A stretch of 6,271 nt of DNA from Actinomycetes bacterium (GTDB lineage Bacteria; Actinomycetota; Actinomycetes; Propionibacteriales; Propionibacteriaceae): the NCBI GenBank assembly GCA_023412435.1, contig JAEYNS010000321.1, positions 1-6,271 on the forward strand. Reading direction: 5' to 3'. This document shows, piece after piece, positions 1 through 6,191 of the stretch. A program made the translations under genes and the position numbers. Every line of letters begins with the position of its first letter. The stretch's first letter is position 1. The notes below the pieces were generated by a model. That model saw only the letters and a program-made list of their open reading frames with translations. It was not told where the DNA came from and made no database searches.

Positions 1-1195
1 GCGCTTCGGTGTCCGGGTCCCGCAGTACATGGTCGGCTTCGGCCCCACCTTGTGGTCCACCACCCGGGGCGAGACCGAGTACGGCATCAAGGGGTTCCCG
101 CTGGGCGGCTACGTCCGGCTGCTCGGCATGTACCCGCCCGGGTCGCCGCGGCAGGGCAAGCCCGGACGGGTCGCCGAACTGGCGGACGCGGCCCGCGACC
201 AGGAGTGGTCGCAGATCACCCCCACCGATGTCGCCGACAACCGGCTCTTCTACCAGAAGAAGACCTGGCAGAAGCTCGTGGTGATGTTCGGCGGGCCGTT
301 CATGAACATCCTGATCGCGTTCCTGCTCTTCTGGGGCATCACCGGGTGGTACGGCGTCCCGCGGGCCCAGACCACCATCGCCTACGTGCAGCAGTGCGTG
401 ATCCCCGCCGACGCCGGGCGCACCACCTGCGAGCCCGGTGACCCGGTCACCCCCGCGGCCCAGGCCGGACTGCAGGCCGGGGACACGGTGGTGGCCTTCA
501 ACGGCACACAGATCACCAGTTACGACCAGCTCAGCGGGCTGATTCGCGCCAACCTCGACGGCGAGGCGAGGATCGTCGTAGTCCGGGACGGCGCGACCGT
601 CGAGCTGCCGGCCGTCCACACCCTCGTGACCGGGGTGCGCGACAACTGGGATCCGTCCCGGGTGATCCCGGCCGGCTGGCTCGGGGTCTCGCCCGAACAG
701 GTGCTGGTCACCGGCGGCCCCGGCGAGGTGATCGCCGACATGGCGACGATGACGGGCCAGAGCATCGTCGCGCTGGTGCAGTTCCCGGTGAAGGTGTGGA
801 ACGTGGTGGCCGACATGGTGACGGGCCGCCCGCGGGACGTCTACGGCCCGATCAGCATTCTCGGCGCCAGCCAGGTGGCAGGCCAGGTGATCGCCCAGGA
901 GGGCCTGAGCTGGCAGGTCAAGGCGGTCACCTTCGCCTCGCTGCTGGCCTCGATCAACCTCTTCCTCGCGGTGTTCAACCTCGTCCCGTTGCCACCGCTG
1001 GACGGCGGCCACATGCTGGGCGCGGTGTGGGAGTGGCTGCGCCGCAGGGGCGCCCGGCTGCTGCGCCGTCCCGACCCCGGGCCCTTCGACACCGCCAAGC
1101 TGCTCCCGGTCGCGTACGGGGTGGCGGGCCTGCTGCTGATCAGCGGCATCGTGCTGATCCTGGCCGACATCATCAGCCCGCTCCAGCTGTTCTGA
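1..1195 (+). CDS. rip1: RseP/Rip1-family site-2 membrane metalloprotease, 5'-truncated by the window edge
   Basis: This is an M50 intramembrane zinc protease, which cuts membrane-embedded anti-sigma factors and other single-pass proteins in regulated proteolysis. The reading frame is already open at base 2 and 397 residues are visible. The missing N-terminus should carry the first membrane helix and the HExxH motif, so the true start is outside. Numbering the visible fragment: a GFPLGGYVR membrane-loop motif near residue 32, GGPFMN at 97-102 opening a hydrophobic helix to about 118, a PDZ-like domain around 149-209 (PAAQAGLQAGD), a long hydrophobic stretch leading into NLVPLPPLDGGH at 326-337, which holds the third zinc ligand Asp, and a final helix at about 368-392. 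Two cysteines (132, 143) lie just before the PDZ domain. In M. tuberculosis the homologue is Rv2869c, between dxr and gcpE. The family call is secure; the symbol follows that homologue, and rseP is the general alternative. Confidence 0.95.
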   Translation, partial: RFGVRVPQYMVGFGPTLWSTTRGETEYGIKGFPLGGYVRLLGMYPPGSPRQGKPGRVAELADAARDQEWSQITPTDVADNRLFYQKKTWQKLVVMFGGPFMNILIAFLLFWGITGWYGVPRAQTTIAYVQQCVIPADAGRTTCEPGDPVTPAAQAGLQAGDTVVAFNGTQITSYDQLSGLIRANLDGEARIVVVRDGATVELPAVHTLVTGVRDNWDPSRVIPAGWLGVSPEQVLVTGGPGEVIADMATMTGQSIVALVQFPVKVWNVVADMVTGRPRDVYGPISILGASQVAGQVIAQEGLSWQVKAVTFASLLASINLFLAVFNLVPLPPLDGGHMLGAVWEWLRRRGARLLRRPDPGPFDTAKLLPVAYGVAGLLLISGIVLILADIISPLQLF

Positions 1196-2546
1196 CGGCG
1201 GCGGCGAGCCTGACCACCGCCTCCTCGACCAACCGGTCGGGGAGGTTGCCGTAGCCGAGCACCAGGCCCGGACGGTCGGGGTCGGCGGTAGCCCGGCAAC
1301 TGTCGAGGTCCATCACCGCCACCCCCCGCCGGGCGGCCAGTTCGACCACCAGGGCGGGCTCCAGGCCCGGCGGCAGCGAGACCACCAGGTGCAGTCCGGC
1401 CGCGATGCCCGAGACCCGGCAGTCGGGCAGCCGGCCCTGCAGCGCCGCCACCAGCGTGTCCCTGCGGGCATGGTAGGCACGGCGCAGCAGCCGCAGCTGA
1501 CGGGCGTACCCCCCGCTGTCCAGGAAGTCGGCCAGCGCCAGCTGGTCGAGCAGCGAGGCCTCGCCGGCCAGAGCCCGCACCGGCTCGGTCCATTCCGGTG
1601 GGGTCACCACCCAGCCCAGCCGGAGCGCCGGCGCCAGGGTCTTCGACACCGAGCCGACCAGGGCCACCCGGTCCGGAGCGAGCCCCTGCAGGGTGCCGAC
1701 CGGGCGCCGGTCGTACCGGAACTCGGCGTCGTAGTCATCCTCGACCAGCAGCCCGTCCGCCGCCCTCGCCCAGTCCACCGCCGCCGTCCGCCGGTGCGGG
1801 GCGAGCACGGTTCCGGTCGGGAACTGATGGGCGGGGGTGACGAGCGCCGCCCGCACCGACGCGGTGGTGGCCAGCTGCCCGGTGAGCATCCCGGAACCGT
1901 CCACGCCGACCGGCACGGTGGCGATCCCGGCGCCCGCGATCCGGGCACGCAGCCGTGCCCAGCCCGGGTCCTCGACGGCGAGCTCTGTGTGGCCGGCGGC
2001 CACCAACGCTCCTGCGACCGCGGCTATCCCGTCACGGATGCCCGTGGTGATGGTCACCTGGGCCGGGGTGACCACCGCGCCGCGCACCCTGGCCAGATAC
2101 CCGGCCACCGCCGTCTGGAGCCGGGGGTGGCCGCCGTCGGGCGGATAGCCGAGGTCCTGCACGGACGCGGCGGCGAGCGCCGCGCGGGAGGCCCGCGCCC
2201 AGGCGCTGCGGGTGAAGGCCCGCAGATCGGGCAGCCCGGGGGACAGGTCGAAGGCGGGCACGGGAGCCGAGGGCGGCAGGGGCTGCAGGGTGCCGGTCGG
2301 GGCCGGGGCGCGGCGCACCCTCGTGCCCGAGCCGACCCTCGACTCCAGATAGCCCTCCGCGACGAGCTGGTCGTAGGCCTGAGTGACGGCCCAGCGCGAG
2401 CAGCCGAGGTCGGCGGCCAGTTCCCGGGTGGGCGGCAGGACTGTGCCTTCGGTGAGCAGGCCGGTCCTGACGGCCTGCCGTACCGCAGCTGCGATCCGGG
2501 CGTGGAGCGGGCCGTCGCCATCCAGATTGGACTGGAGAATCTGCAT
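1173..2546 (-). CDS. MocR-subfamily GntR transcriptional regulator with aminotransferase-like domain
   Basis: This 457-residue protein has the two-part MocR layout. Residues 1-78 form a GntR winged helix-turn-helix (LPPTRELAADLGCSRWAVTQAYDQLVAEGYLE, then VGSGTRV). Residues about 100-457 form a fold-type I PLP aminotransferase-like domain. The PLP-binding features are intact: TPAHQFPTG at 237-245, EDDYDAEFRY at 269-278 with the cofactor-contacting Asp and Tyr, and SVSKTLAPALRLGW at 299-312 with Lys302 as the expected Schiff-base lysine. MocR proteins usually sense PLP or an amino compound and regulate a divergent neighbour, here the aldo/keto reductase. I chose the ATG at 2546 because MQILQSNLDGDGPLHARIA is a typical MocR N-terminus and an AGG sits about 9 nt upstream; an ATG at 2567 in the same frame would add seven residues. 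The stop lies 23 nt inside the convergent protease gene. The ligand is not predictable from sequence. Confidence 0.93.
   Translation of the reverse strand: MQILQSNLDGDGPLHARIAAAVRQAVRTGLLTEGTVLPPTRELAADLGCSRWAVTQAYDQLVAEGYLESRVGSGTRVRRAPAPTGTLQPLPPSAPVPAFDLSPGLPDLRAFTRSAWARASRAALAAASVQDLGYPPDGGHPRLQTAVAGYLARVRGAVVTPAQVTITTGIRDGIAAVAGALVAAGHTELAVEDPGWARLRARIAGAGIATVPVGVDGSGMLTGQLATTASVRAALVTPAHQFPTGTVLAPHRRTAAVDWARAADGLLVEDDYDAEFRYDRRPVGTLQGLAPDRVALVGSVSKTLAPALRLGWVVTPPEWTEPVRALAGEASLLDQLALADFLDSGGYARQLRLLRRAYHARRDTLVAALQGRLPDCRVSGIAAGLHLVVSLPPGLEPALVVELAARRGVAVMDLDSCRATADPDRPGLVLGYGNLPDRLVEEAVVRLAAAVRTAGAG
1220..1245 (+). terminator. Strong hairpin, candidate terminator of the protease transcript
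   Basis: An 11-bp stem (1220-1230 with 1235-1245, all Watson-Crick except one T-G pair) closes a 4-nt AACC loop. It starts 24 nt after the protease stop codon. Only two T residues follow, so it is not a classical U-tract terminator, but high-GC actinobacteria often use hairpins with weak or no U-tracts. It lies entirely inside the 3' coding end of the convergent MocR gene (codons for the EEAVV region), so its stability could in part be a by-product of codon bias. The structure is seen directly; the function is inferred. Confidence 0.5.
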
Positions 2547-2556
2547 GTGATTGGAC
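2525..2556. promoter_or_regulatory. Direct repeat GATTGGAC x2, candidate MocR operator
   Basis: The 8-mer GATTGGAC occurs at 2525-2532 and 2549-2556, 24 bp apart start to start. On the regulator's strand it reads GTCCAATC. The distal copy ends 2 nt before the MocR start codon and the other lies within its first ten codons. MocR proteins such as GabR and PdxR are known to bind direct repeats near their own and their divergent partner's promoter. Binding here would suit autoregulation and control of the reductase. The repeat is seen; the operator role is inferred, and one copy being coding lowers confidence. Confidence 0.4.
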
Positions 2557-2592
2557 CTGTCGACCATGCCAAAATGTCGAGAGGATCGTCTC
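2547..2592. promoter_or_regulatory. 46-bp divergent control region between MocR gene and reductase
   Basis: This short gap must hold, or lie next to, the start signals of both divergent genes. It contains the only A-rich run nearby (AAAAT at 2571-2575), a GTCGAC palindrome at 2559-2564, a TGTCGA repeat at 2558-2563 and 2575-2580, and the reductase ribosome site AGAGGA at 2580-2585. CAAAAT at 2570-2575 is a poor -10 match in the + direction, with no well-spaced -35; it would place the transcript start almost at the ribosome site. I cannot assign exact promoters. So little room suggests the promoters overlap each other or extend into the MocR coding start. Confidence 0.5.
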
Positions 2593-3597
2593 ATGACGAT
2601 GACCTCCCTGCACAAGCGCCCGCTCGGTGCCTCGGGGCTCGAGGTGTCTGCGATCGGCCTGGGCTGCTGGGCGATCGGCGGCCACTTCCTGCTGGACGGC
2701 CGCCCCGACTCCTACGGCGCCGTGGACGACACCGAATCGATCCGGGCGATCCGCGACGCGATCGCCGCCGGTGTGACTCTGATCGACACCTCGGACGCCT
2801 ACGGCACCGGCCACAGCGAGGAGGTGGTGGGGCGCGCCGTGGCCGGACGCCGTGACCAGGTGGTGCTGGCCACCAAGTTCGGGTACGTGATCGACCCGCA
2901 GGCCAGGGCGATCACCGGCACCGACGCCTCGGGCGGCTACGCCCGCCGGGCGCTGACCGCTTCGCTGCAGCGGCTGGGAACCGACCACATCGACCTCTAC
3001 CAGCTGCACCTGGGCGATGCGACCATCGCGCAGGCGGAGGACGTCTTCGCCACCCTCGAGGAGCTGAGCCGGGAAGGGCTGATCCGTGCCTACGGCTGGA
3101 GCACCTGGGAGGCGGGCGCGCTGCGGCAGGTGGCCGCCCGCCGGGGGCTGGCCAGCGTCCAGCACGAACTCAACGTGCTGGTCGACCAGCCGGAGCTGCG
3201 CGCCGTGGCAGCCGAGGCGGGGATCGCGACGATCGCCAACATGCCGCTGGCGATGGGCCTGCTGAGCGGCCGGTACGGCGCGGACACCCGGATGCCGACC
3301 GACGAGGTCCGGGGCAGCGGCCACGACTGGGTGCGCTACTTCACCGACGGCCGACCGCGTCCGGACTTCCTCGCCGCCCTCGCCGCCGTCCGCGAGATCC
3401 TCACCGGCGGTGGCCGCAGCCTGGTGCAGGGCGCGCTGGCGTGGGTGCTCGCCCAGGGGCCGATGACGGTCGCGATCCCCGGCTTCAAGTCACCGCGGCA
3501 GGCGCTGGAGAACGCCGGCACCCTGGACCGGCCGCTGCTGACCGCCGCCGAGCTCGCCGAGATCGATGTCCTGCTCGGCCGCGGGGCGTCCGGATAG
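2593..3597 (+). CDS. Aldo/keto reductase (NADPH-dependent oxidoreductase, AKR superfamily)
   Basis: This 334-residue (beta/alpha)8-barrel oxidoreductase should reduce aldehydes or ketones to alcohols with NAD(P)H in the cytoplasm. The full catalytic tetrad is visible: Asp65 and Tyr70 in VTLIDTSDAYG, Lys95 in VLATKFGY, His139 in DLYQLHLGD. The N-terminus LGASGLEVSAIGLGCWAIGG and the C-terminal IPGFKSPRQALENAGT cofactor-binding segment are typical of the IolS/YajO-like bacterial AKRs. Length is normal. I chose the ATG at 2593 because AGAGGA (2580-2585) sits 7 nt upstream; an in-frame ATG at 2599 is possible. The gene is divergent from a MocR regulator, its likely controller. The substrate is unknown. 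Since MocR proteins respond to PLP and some AKRs reduce pyridoxal, a vitamin B6 role is conceivable but unproven; sugar or general carbonyl reduction is equally possible. Confidence 0.93.
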   Translation: MTMTSLHKRPLGASGLEVSAIGLGCWAIGGHFLLDGRPDSYGAVDDTESIRAIRDAIAAGVTLIDTSDAYGTGHSEEVVGRAVAGRRDQVVLATKFGYVIDPQARAITGTDASGGYARRALTASLQRLGTDHIDLYQLHLGDATIAQAEDVFATLEELSREGLIRAYGWSTWEAGALRQVAARRGLASVQHELNVLVDQPELRAVAAEAGIATIANMPLAMGLLSGRYGADTRMPTDEVRGSGHDWVRYFTDGRPRPDFLAALAAVREILTGGGRSLVQGALAWVLAQGPMTVAIPGFKSPRQALENAGTLDRPLLTAAELAEIDVLLGRGASG

Positions 3598-3617
3598 GTG
3601 CTGCTGGCGAGGGTGAG

Positions 3618-3623
3618 TAGGCT
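3618..3623 (+). promoter_or_regulatory. Candidate -10 element TAGGCT for ispG
   Basis: TAGGCT fits the actinobacterial housekeeping -10 pattern TANNNT. It lies 58 nt before the ispG start codon, so a transcript would begin near 3630 with a leader of about 50 nt. The hexamer 17 nt upstream (TAGGTG, 3595-3600) is only a weak -35 match and overlaps the reductase stop codon. The 84-bp gap between the reductase and ispG is large for a tight operon, which supports a separate promoter. Inference only. Confidence 0.35.
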
Positions 3624-3681
3624 GGCGAGCGGATCATCCCGCCGCCGGCCAGGCGCTGCGGGCGCTACGAATGAGGAGTCC

Positions 3682-4830
3682 ATGGCGATCAACCTCGGGA
3701 TGCCTGCCGTACCCCCGCCCGTCCTCGCCGCCCGGCGACCCACCCGGCAGATCAAGGTCGGCAAGGTACTGGTCGGGGGCGGAGCACCGATCTCCGTGCA
3801 ATCGATGACCACCACGAAGACCACCGACATCAACGGCACCCTGCAGCAGATCGCTGAGCTCACGGCCACCGGCTGCGACATCGTGCGGGTCGCGGTCCCG
3901 AGCCAAGACGATGCCGATGTCCTCCACATCATCGCGAAGAAGTCGCAGATCCCCGTGATCGCCGACATCCACTTCCAGCCCAAGTACGTCTACTCGGCGA
4001 TCGACGCCGGCTGCGCCGCCGTGCGGGTGAACCCGGGCAACATCCGCGCGTTCGATGACCAGGTGAAGCAGATCGCCCGCGCTGCCGCCGACGCCGGGGT
4101 CTCGATCCGGATCGGCGTCAACGCCGGCTCGCTCGACAAGCGGCTGCTCGCCAAGTACGGCTCGCCCACCCCCGAGGCGCTGGTGGCGTCGGCGCTGTGG
4201 GAGGCCAGCCTGTTCGAGGAGCACGACTTCCGTGACTTCAAGATCTCGGTCAAGCACCACGACCCGGTGGTCATGGTGCGCGCCTACGAGATGCTGTCGG
4301 AAGCCTGCGACTACCCGCTGCACCTCGGCGTCACCGAGGCCGGGCCCGCCTTCCAGGGCACCATCAAGAGCTCTGTCGCCTTCGGCGCGCTGCTGGCCAA
4401 GGGCATCGGCGACACCATCAGGGTGTCGCTGTCGGCCCCGCCCGCCGAAGAGGTCAAGGTCGGCATCAAGATCCTGGAGTCGCTGAACCTGCGTCCCCGC
4501 CACCTCGAGATCGTCTCGTGCCCGTCGTGCGGACGGGCGCAGGTCGACGTCTACAAGCGCGCCGAAGAGGTCACCGCCGGGCTGGAGGGCATGGAGGTGC
4601 CGCTGCGGGTCGCGGTGATGGGTTGCGTGGTGAACGGCCCGGGCGAGGCCCGCGAGGCCGATCTCGGGGTCGCGTCCGGCAACTGCAAGGGCCAGATCTT
4701 CGTCAGGGGCGAGGTGATCCGAACCGTGCCCGAGTCGGAGATCGTGCAGACCCTGATCGCCGAGGCCAACCGCCTCGCCGCCGAGGCCCCGGTCGGCGAG
4801 TCCGGCCCCGTCCAGGTCAGCGTGGGGTGA
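3682..4830 (+). CDS. ispG: 4-hydroxy-3-methylbut-2-en-1-yl diphosphate synthase (IspG/GcpE)
   Basis: IspG catalyses the penultimate MEP-pathway step, reductive ring opening of MEcPP to HMBPP, using a 4Fe-4S cluster and electrons from ferredoxin or flavodoxin. The 382-residue protein shows the N-terminal TIM barrel ([21 protein letters not shown], then [41 protein letters not shown]) and the C-terminal cluster domain. The cluster ligands are present: Cys280 and Cys283 in [11 protein letters not shown], Cys315 in [11 protein letters not shown], and Glu322. This is the short two-domain bacterial form. The start at ATG 3682 gives the usual actinobacterial N-terminus [25 protein letters not shown]. 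Its ribosome site GAGGAG (3673-3678) is only 3 nt from the ATG, which is tight; an in-frame GTG at 3598 would add 28 low-complexity residues and is unlikely. Cys335 (SGNCKGQIF) sits where I remember Gly in relatives. The C-terminal tail after about residue 368 is Gly/Pro/Val-rich and probably disordered. The next gene begins 3 nt later. Confidence 0.98.
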   Translation: MAINLGMPAVPPPVLAARRPTRQIKVGKVLVGGGAPISVQSMTTTKTTDINGTLQQIAELTATGCDIVRVAVPSQDDADVLHIIAKKSQIPVIADIHFQPKYVYSAIDAGCAAVRVNPGNIRAFDDQVKQIARAAADAGVSIRIGVNAGSLDKRLLAKYGSPTPEALVASALWEASLFEEHDFRDFKISVKHHDPVVMVRAYEMLSEACDYPLHLGVTEAGPAFQGTIKSSVAFGALLAKGIGDTIRVSLSAPPAEEVKVGIKILESLNLRPRHLEIVSCPSCGRAQVDVYKRAEEVTAGLEGMEVPLRVAVMGCVVNGPGEAREADLGVASGNCKGQIFVRGEVIRTVPESEIVQTLIAEANRLAAEAPVGESGPVQVSVG

Positions 4831-4833
4831 CCC

Positions 4834-5664
4834 GTGCCGGCCCGGATCCTCACCGCGGCAGATGCACCGCTGGTGAGGGAGCTGGTGGCCGCTGACCCGG
4901 TCGGCAACGTCTTCGTCGGCTCGCGGGTCGACGCGGGGGTGCTCAACCCGACCAGCGCGGGCGTGCTGTGGGGCTGGCCCGCCGACCGTCCGACGGCGCT
5001 GCTCCACGTCGGGGCGAACATGGTGCCCGTGGCCACCGATCTGAGCGCCATTCCCGCCTTCGTCGAGGCGGCCGGACGCCGCCGTACCTGCCAGTCGATC
5101 GTCGGGCCGAGCTGGCTGGCCTGGCCGCTGTGGCAGGCGCTGGCGGCCCGGTGGGGGACCGTCTACCAGGCGGTCCGCGAGGTGCGCCGGCACCAGCCGG
5201 TGATGGCGCTCTCGGGCCCGCCGATCGGGGCCATCGACCACCGTGTCCGGCCGATCACGGGGGCCGAGTTCTCGTCGTACCTGCAGGCCTCGGTAGCGAT
5301 GTACACCGAAGAGGTCGGCAGCGACCCGCTCGCCCAGGGAGCCGGCGCGGGCTACCGCAACTACTGCCGCTGGCTGGTGGACTCCGGTCGGGCCTTCGGC
5401 ATCGTCGAGGACGGCAGGGTGATCTTCAAGAGCGACATCGGTGCCGCCAGCGGCAGCGTCGCCCAGATCCAGGGGGTCTGGCTCGACCCCGAACTGCGGG
5501 GACGCGGACTGTCGGCCCCCGCCATGGCCGCGGTCAGCGAGTACGTCCTGGCCGAGTTCCGTACCGCCTGCCTGTACGTCAATGACTTCAACACCCGGGC
5601 GATCCGCTGCTACGAGCGGGTCGGGTACCAGCAGGTGGGGGAGTTCGCCACCGTCTTGTTCTGA
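4834..5664 (+). CDS. DUF4081 domain-containing GNAT-family N-acetyltransferase
   Basis: This 276-residue protein combines an N-terminal DUF4081-like region (about 1-120, with the signature-like DPVGNVFVGSRVD near 21-33) and a C-terminal GNAT acetyltransferase domain (about 135-276). The acetyl-CoA pyrophosphate loop is RGRGLS at 222-227, after QIQGVWLDPEL. The final GNAT motif is LYVNDFNTRAIRCYERVGYQ, ending at 266. It should transfer an acetyl group from acetyl-CoA to an amine; the acceptor is unknown. The homologue in M. tuberculosis is Rv2867c, also next to gcpE, so the linkage is conserved. The GTG start at 4834 is 3 nt after the ispG stop, with GGGGTG (4824-4829) upstream spanning that stop, which suggests translational coupling. 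This start gives a good N-terminus (PARILTAADAPLVRELVAADP). Family call is firm; biological role is open. Confidence 0.92.
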   Translation: MPARILTAADAPLVRELVAADPVGNVFVGSRVDAGVLNPTSAGVLWGWPADRPTALLHVGANMVPVATDLSAIPAFVEAAGRRRTCQSIVGPSWLAWPLWQALAARWGTVYQAVREVRRHQPVMALSGPPIGAIDHRVRPITGAEFSSYLQASVAMYTEEVGSDPLAQGAGAGYRNYCRWLVDSGRAFGIVEDGRVIFKSDIGAASGSVAQIQGVWLDPELRGRGLSAPAMAAVSEYVLAEFRTACLYVNDFNTRAIRCYERVGYQQVGEFATVLF

Positions 5665-5697
5665 GCCTCACGGGCCAGCTGTCGCCGACGGGAGGCG

Positions 5698-5724
5698 TCC
5701 GGTCAGGAGACCTCCGCGACCGGA
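5698..5724 (+). terminator. Hairpin at the convergent GNAT/deacylase junction, possible terminator
   Basis: TCCGGTC (5698-5704) pairs perfectly with GACCGGA (5718-5724), a 7-bp stem around a 13-nt loop that can itself form a small AGG/CCT pairing. It begins 34 nt after the GNAT stop and overlaps the last codons and stop of the opposing deacylase gene. No T-tract follows on the + strand. An alternative shorter hairpin, GCCTC (5665-5669) with GAGGC (5692-5696), lies between the genes. Placement suits termination of the ispG-GNAT transcript, but the evidence is weak. Confidence 0.3.
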
Positions 5725-6191
5725 GCGCCGGTGAGTTCGACCAGTTCGGCGGGGGAGAGCGGGAACACCGCGTGCGGGTGGCCGGCGGCCGCCCAGACCT
5801 GGTCGTAGCGGAACAGCCCTTCGTCGACCAGCACCACCGGGGGCGTGGTGTGCGCCACCGGCGAGACCCCGCCGATCGAGAAGCCGGTGGCGGCTTTCAC
5901 GAAGTCGGCGTCGGCGCGTCCGAGGTCGCCCACCAGCGCGGAGACCTTCGCGGTGTCGACCCGGTTGTCGCCTGCGGTGACGACCAGGACGGCGGCGTCG
6001 TCCTGCTCGCGACGGAACACGATGCTCTTGGCGATCTGGCCGAGTTCGACGCCGAGCGCGTCGGCGGCGTCCTGGGCTGTCCGCCCGGTCACCGGCAGCA
6101 TCACGATCTCGTGCGGGTGGCCGGCCTCGGCGAGTCGGTCGGCGACCCGACGGACGGCATCGGGCAACGGAGTCTGAGTCACGCGGGACAT
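5703..6191 (-). CDS. YbaK/ProX-type aminoacyl-tRNA deacylase domain protein
   Basis: This 162-residue stand-alone editing-domain protein belongs to the YbaK/prolyl-tRNA synthetase-associated superfamily. Members hydrolyse mischarged tRNAs (for example Cys-tRNA-Pro or Ala-tRNA-Pro) in the cytoplasm. Seen features are the LGVELGQIAKSIVFR segment with Lys55, the conserved lysine of the family, the GDNRVDTAKVSALVG segment at 74-88, and the substrate-pocket motif GFSIGGVSPVAH at 103-114. The C-terminal AAGHPHAVFPLSPAELVELTGAPVAEV is typical of this clade. The pocket reads SPVAH where I recall PPVGH in close relatives, so tRNA or amino acid preference may differ. The ATG at 6191 is the only plausible start before the first conserved segment (GTG at 6182 is a minor alternative); no clear ribosome site is visible. 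The gene faces the GNAT gene across 38 nt and is a separate transcription unit. Exact substrate is uncertain. Confidence 0.9.
   Translation of the reverse strand: MSRVTQTPLPDAVRRVADRLAEAGHPHEIVMLPVTGRTAQDAADALGVELGQIAKSIVFRREQDDAAVLVVTAGDNRVDTAKVSALVGDLGRADADFVKAATGFSIGGVSPVAHTTPPVVLVDEGLFRYDQVWAAAGHPHAVFPLSPAELVELTGAPVAEVS

Noticed and set aside
1389..2855. A 488-codon open frame on the + strand antisense to the MocR gene
   Set aside because: It is rich in Arg, Gly and Pro, shows no domain motif, and overlaps two well-supported genes. Long antisense frames are expected in very GC-rich DNA.
2032..3324. A 430-codon open frame on the - strand spanning the divergent control region
   Set aside because: It runs antisense through the reductase and out of frame through the MocR gene; its translation has no recognisable motif.
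3598..3681. N-terminal extension of ispG from GTG 3598
   Set aside because: It would begin directly at the reductase stop with no ribosome site and add residues not typical of IspG; the ATG at 3682 has GAGGAG just upstream and a family-typical N-terminus.
3634..5241. A 535-codon open frame on the - strand opposite ispG and the GNAT gene
   Set aside because: The sense-strand genes are recognised beyond doubt; the antisense translation is low-complexity (Asp, Arg, Gly, His, Leu) with no family features.
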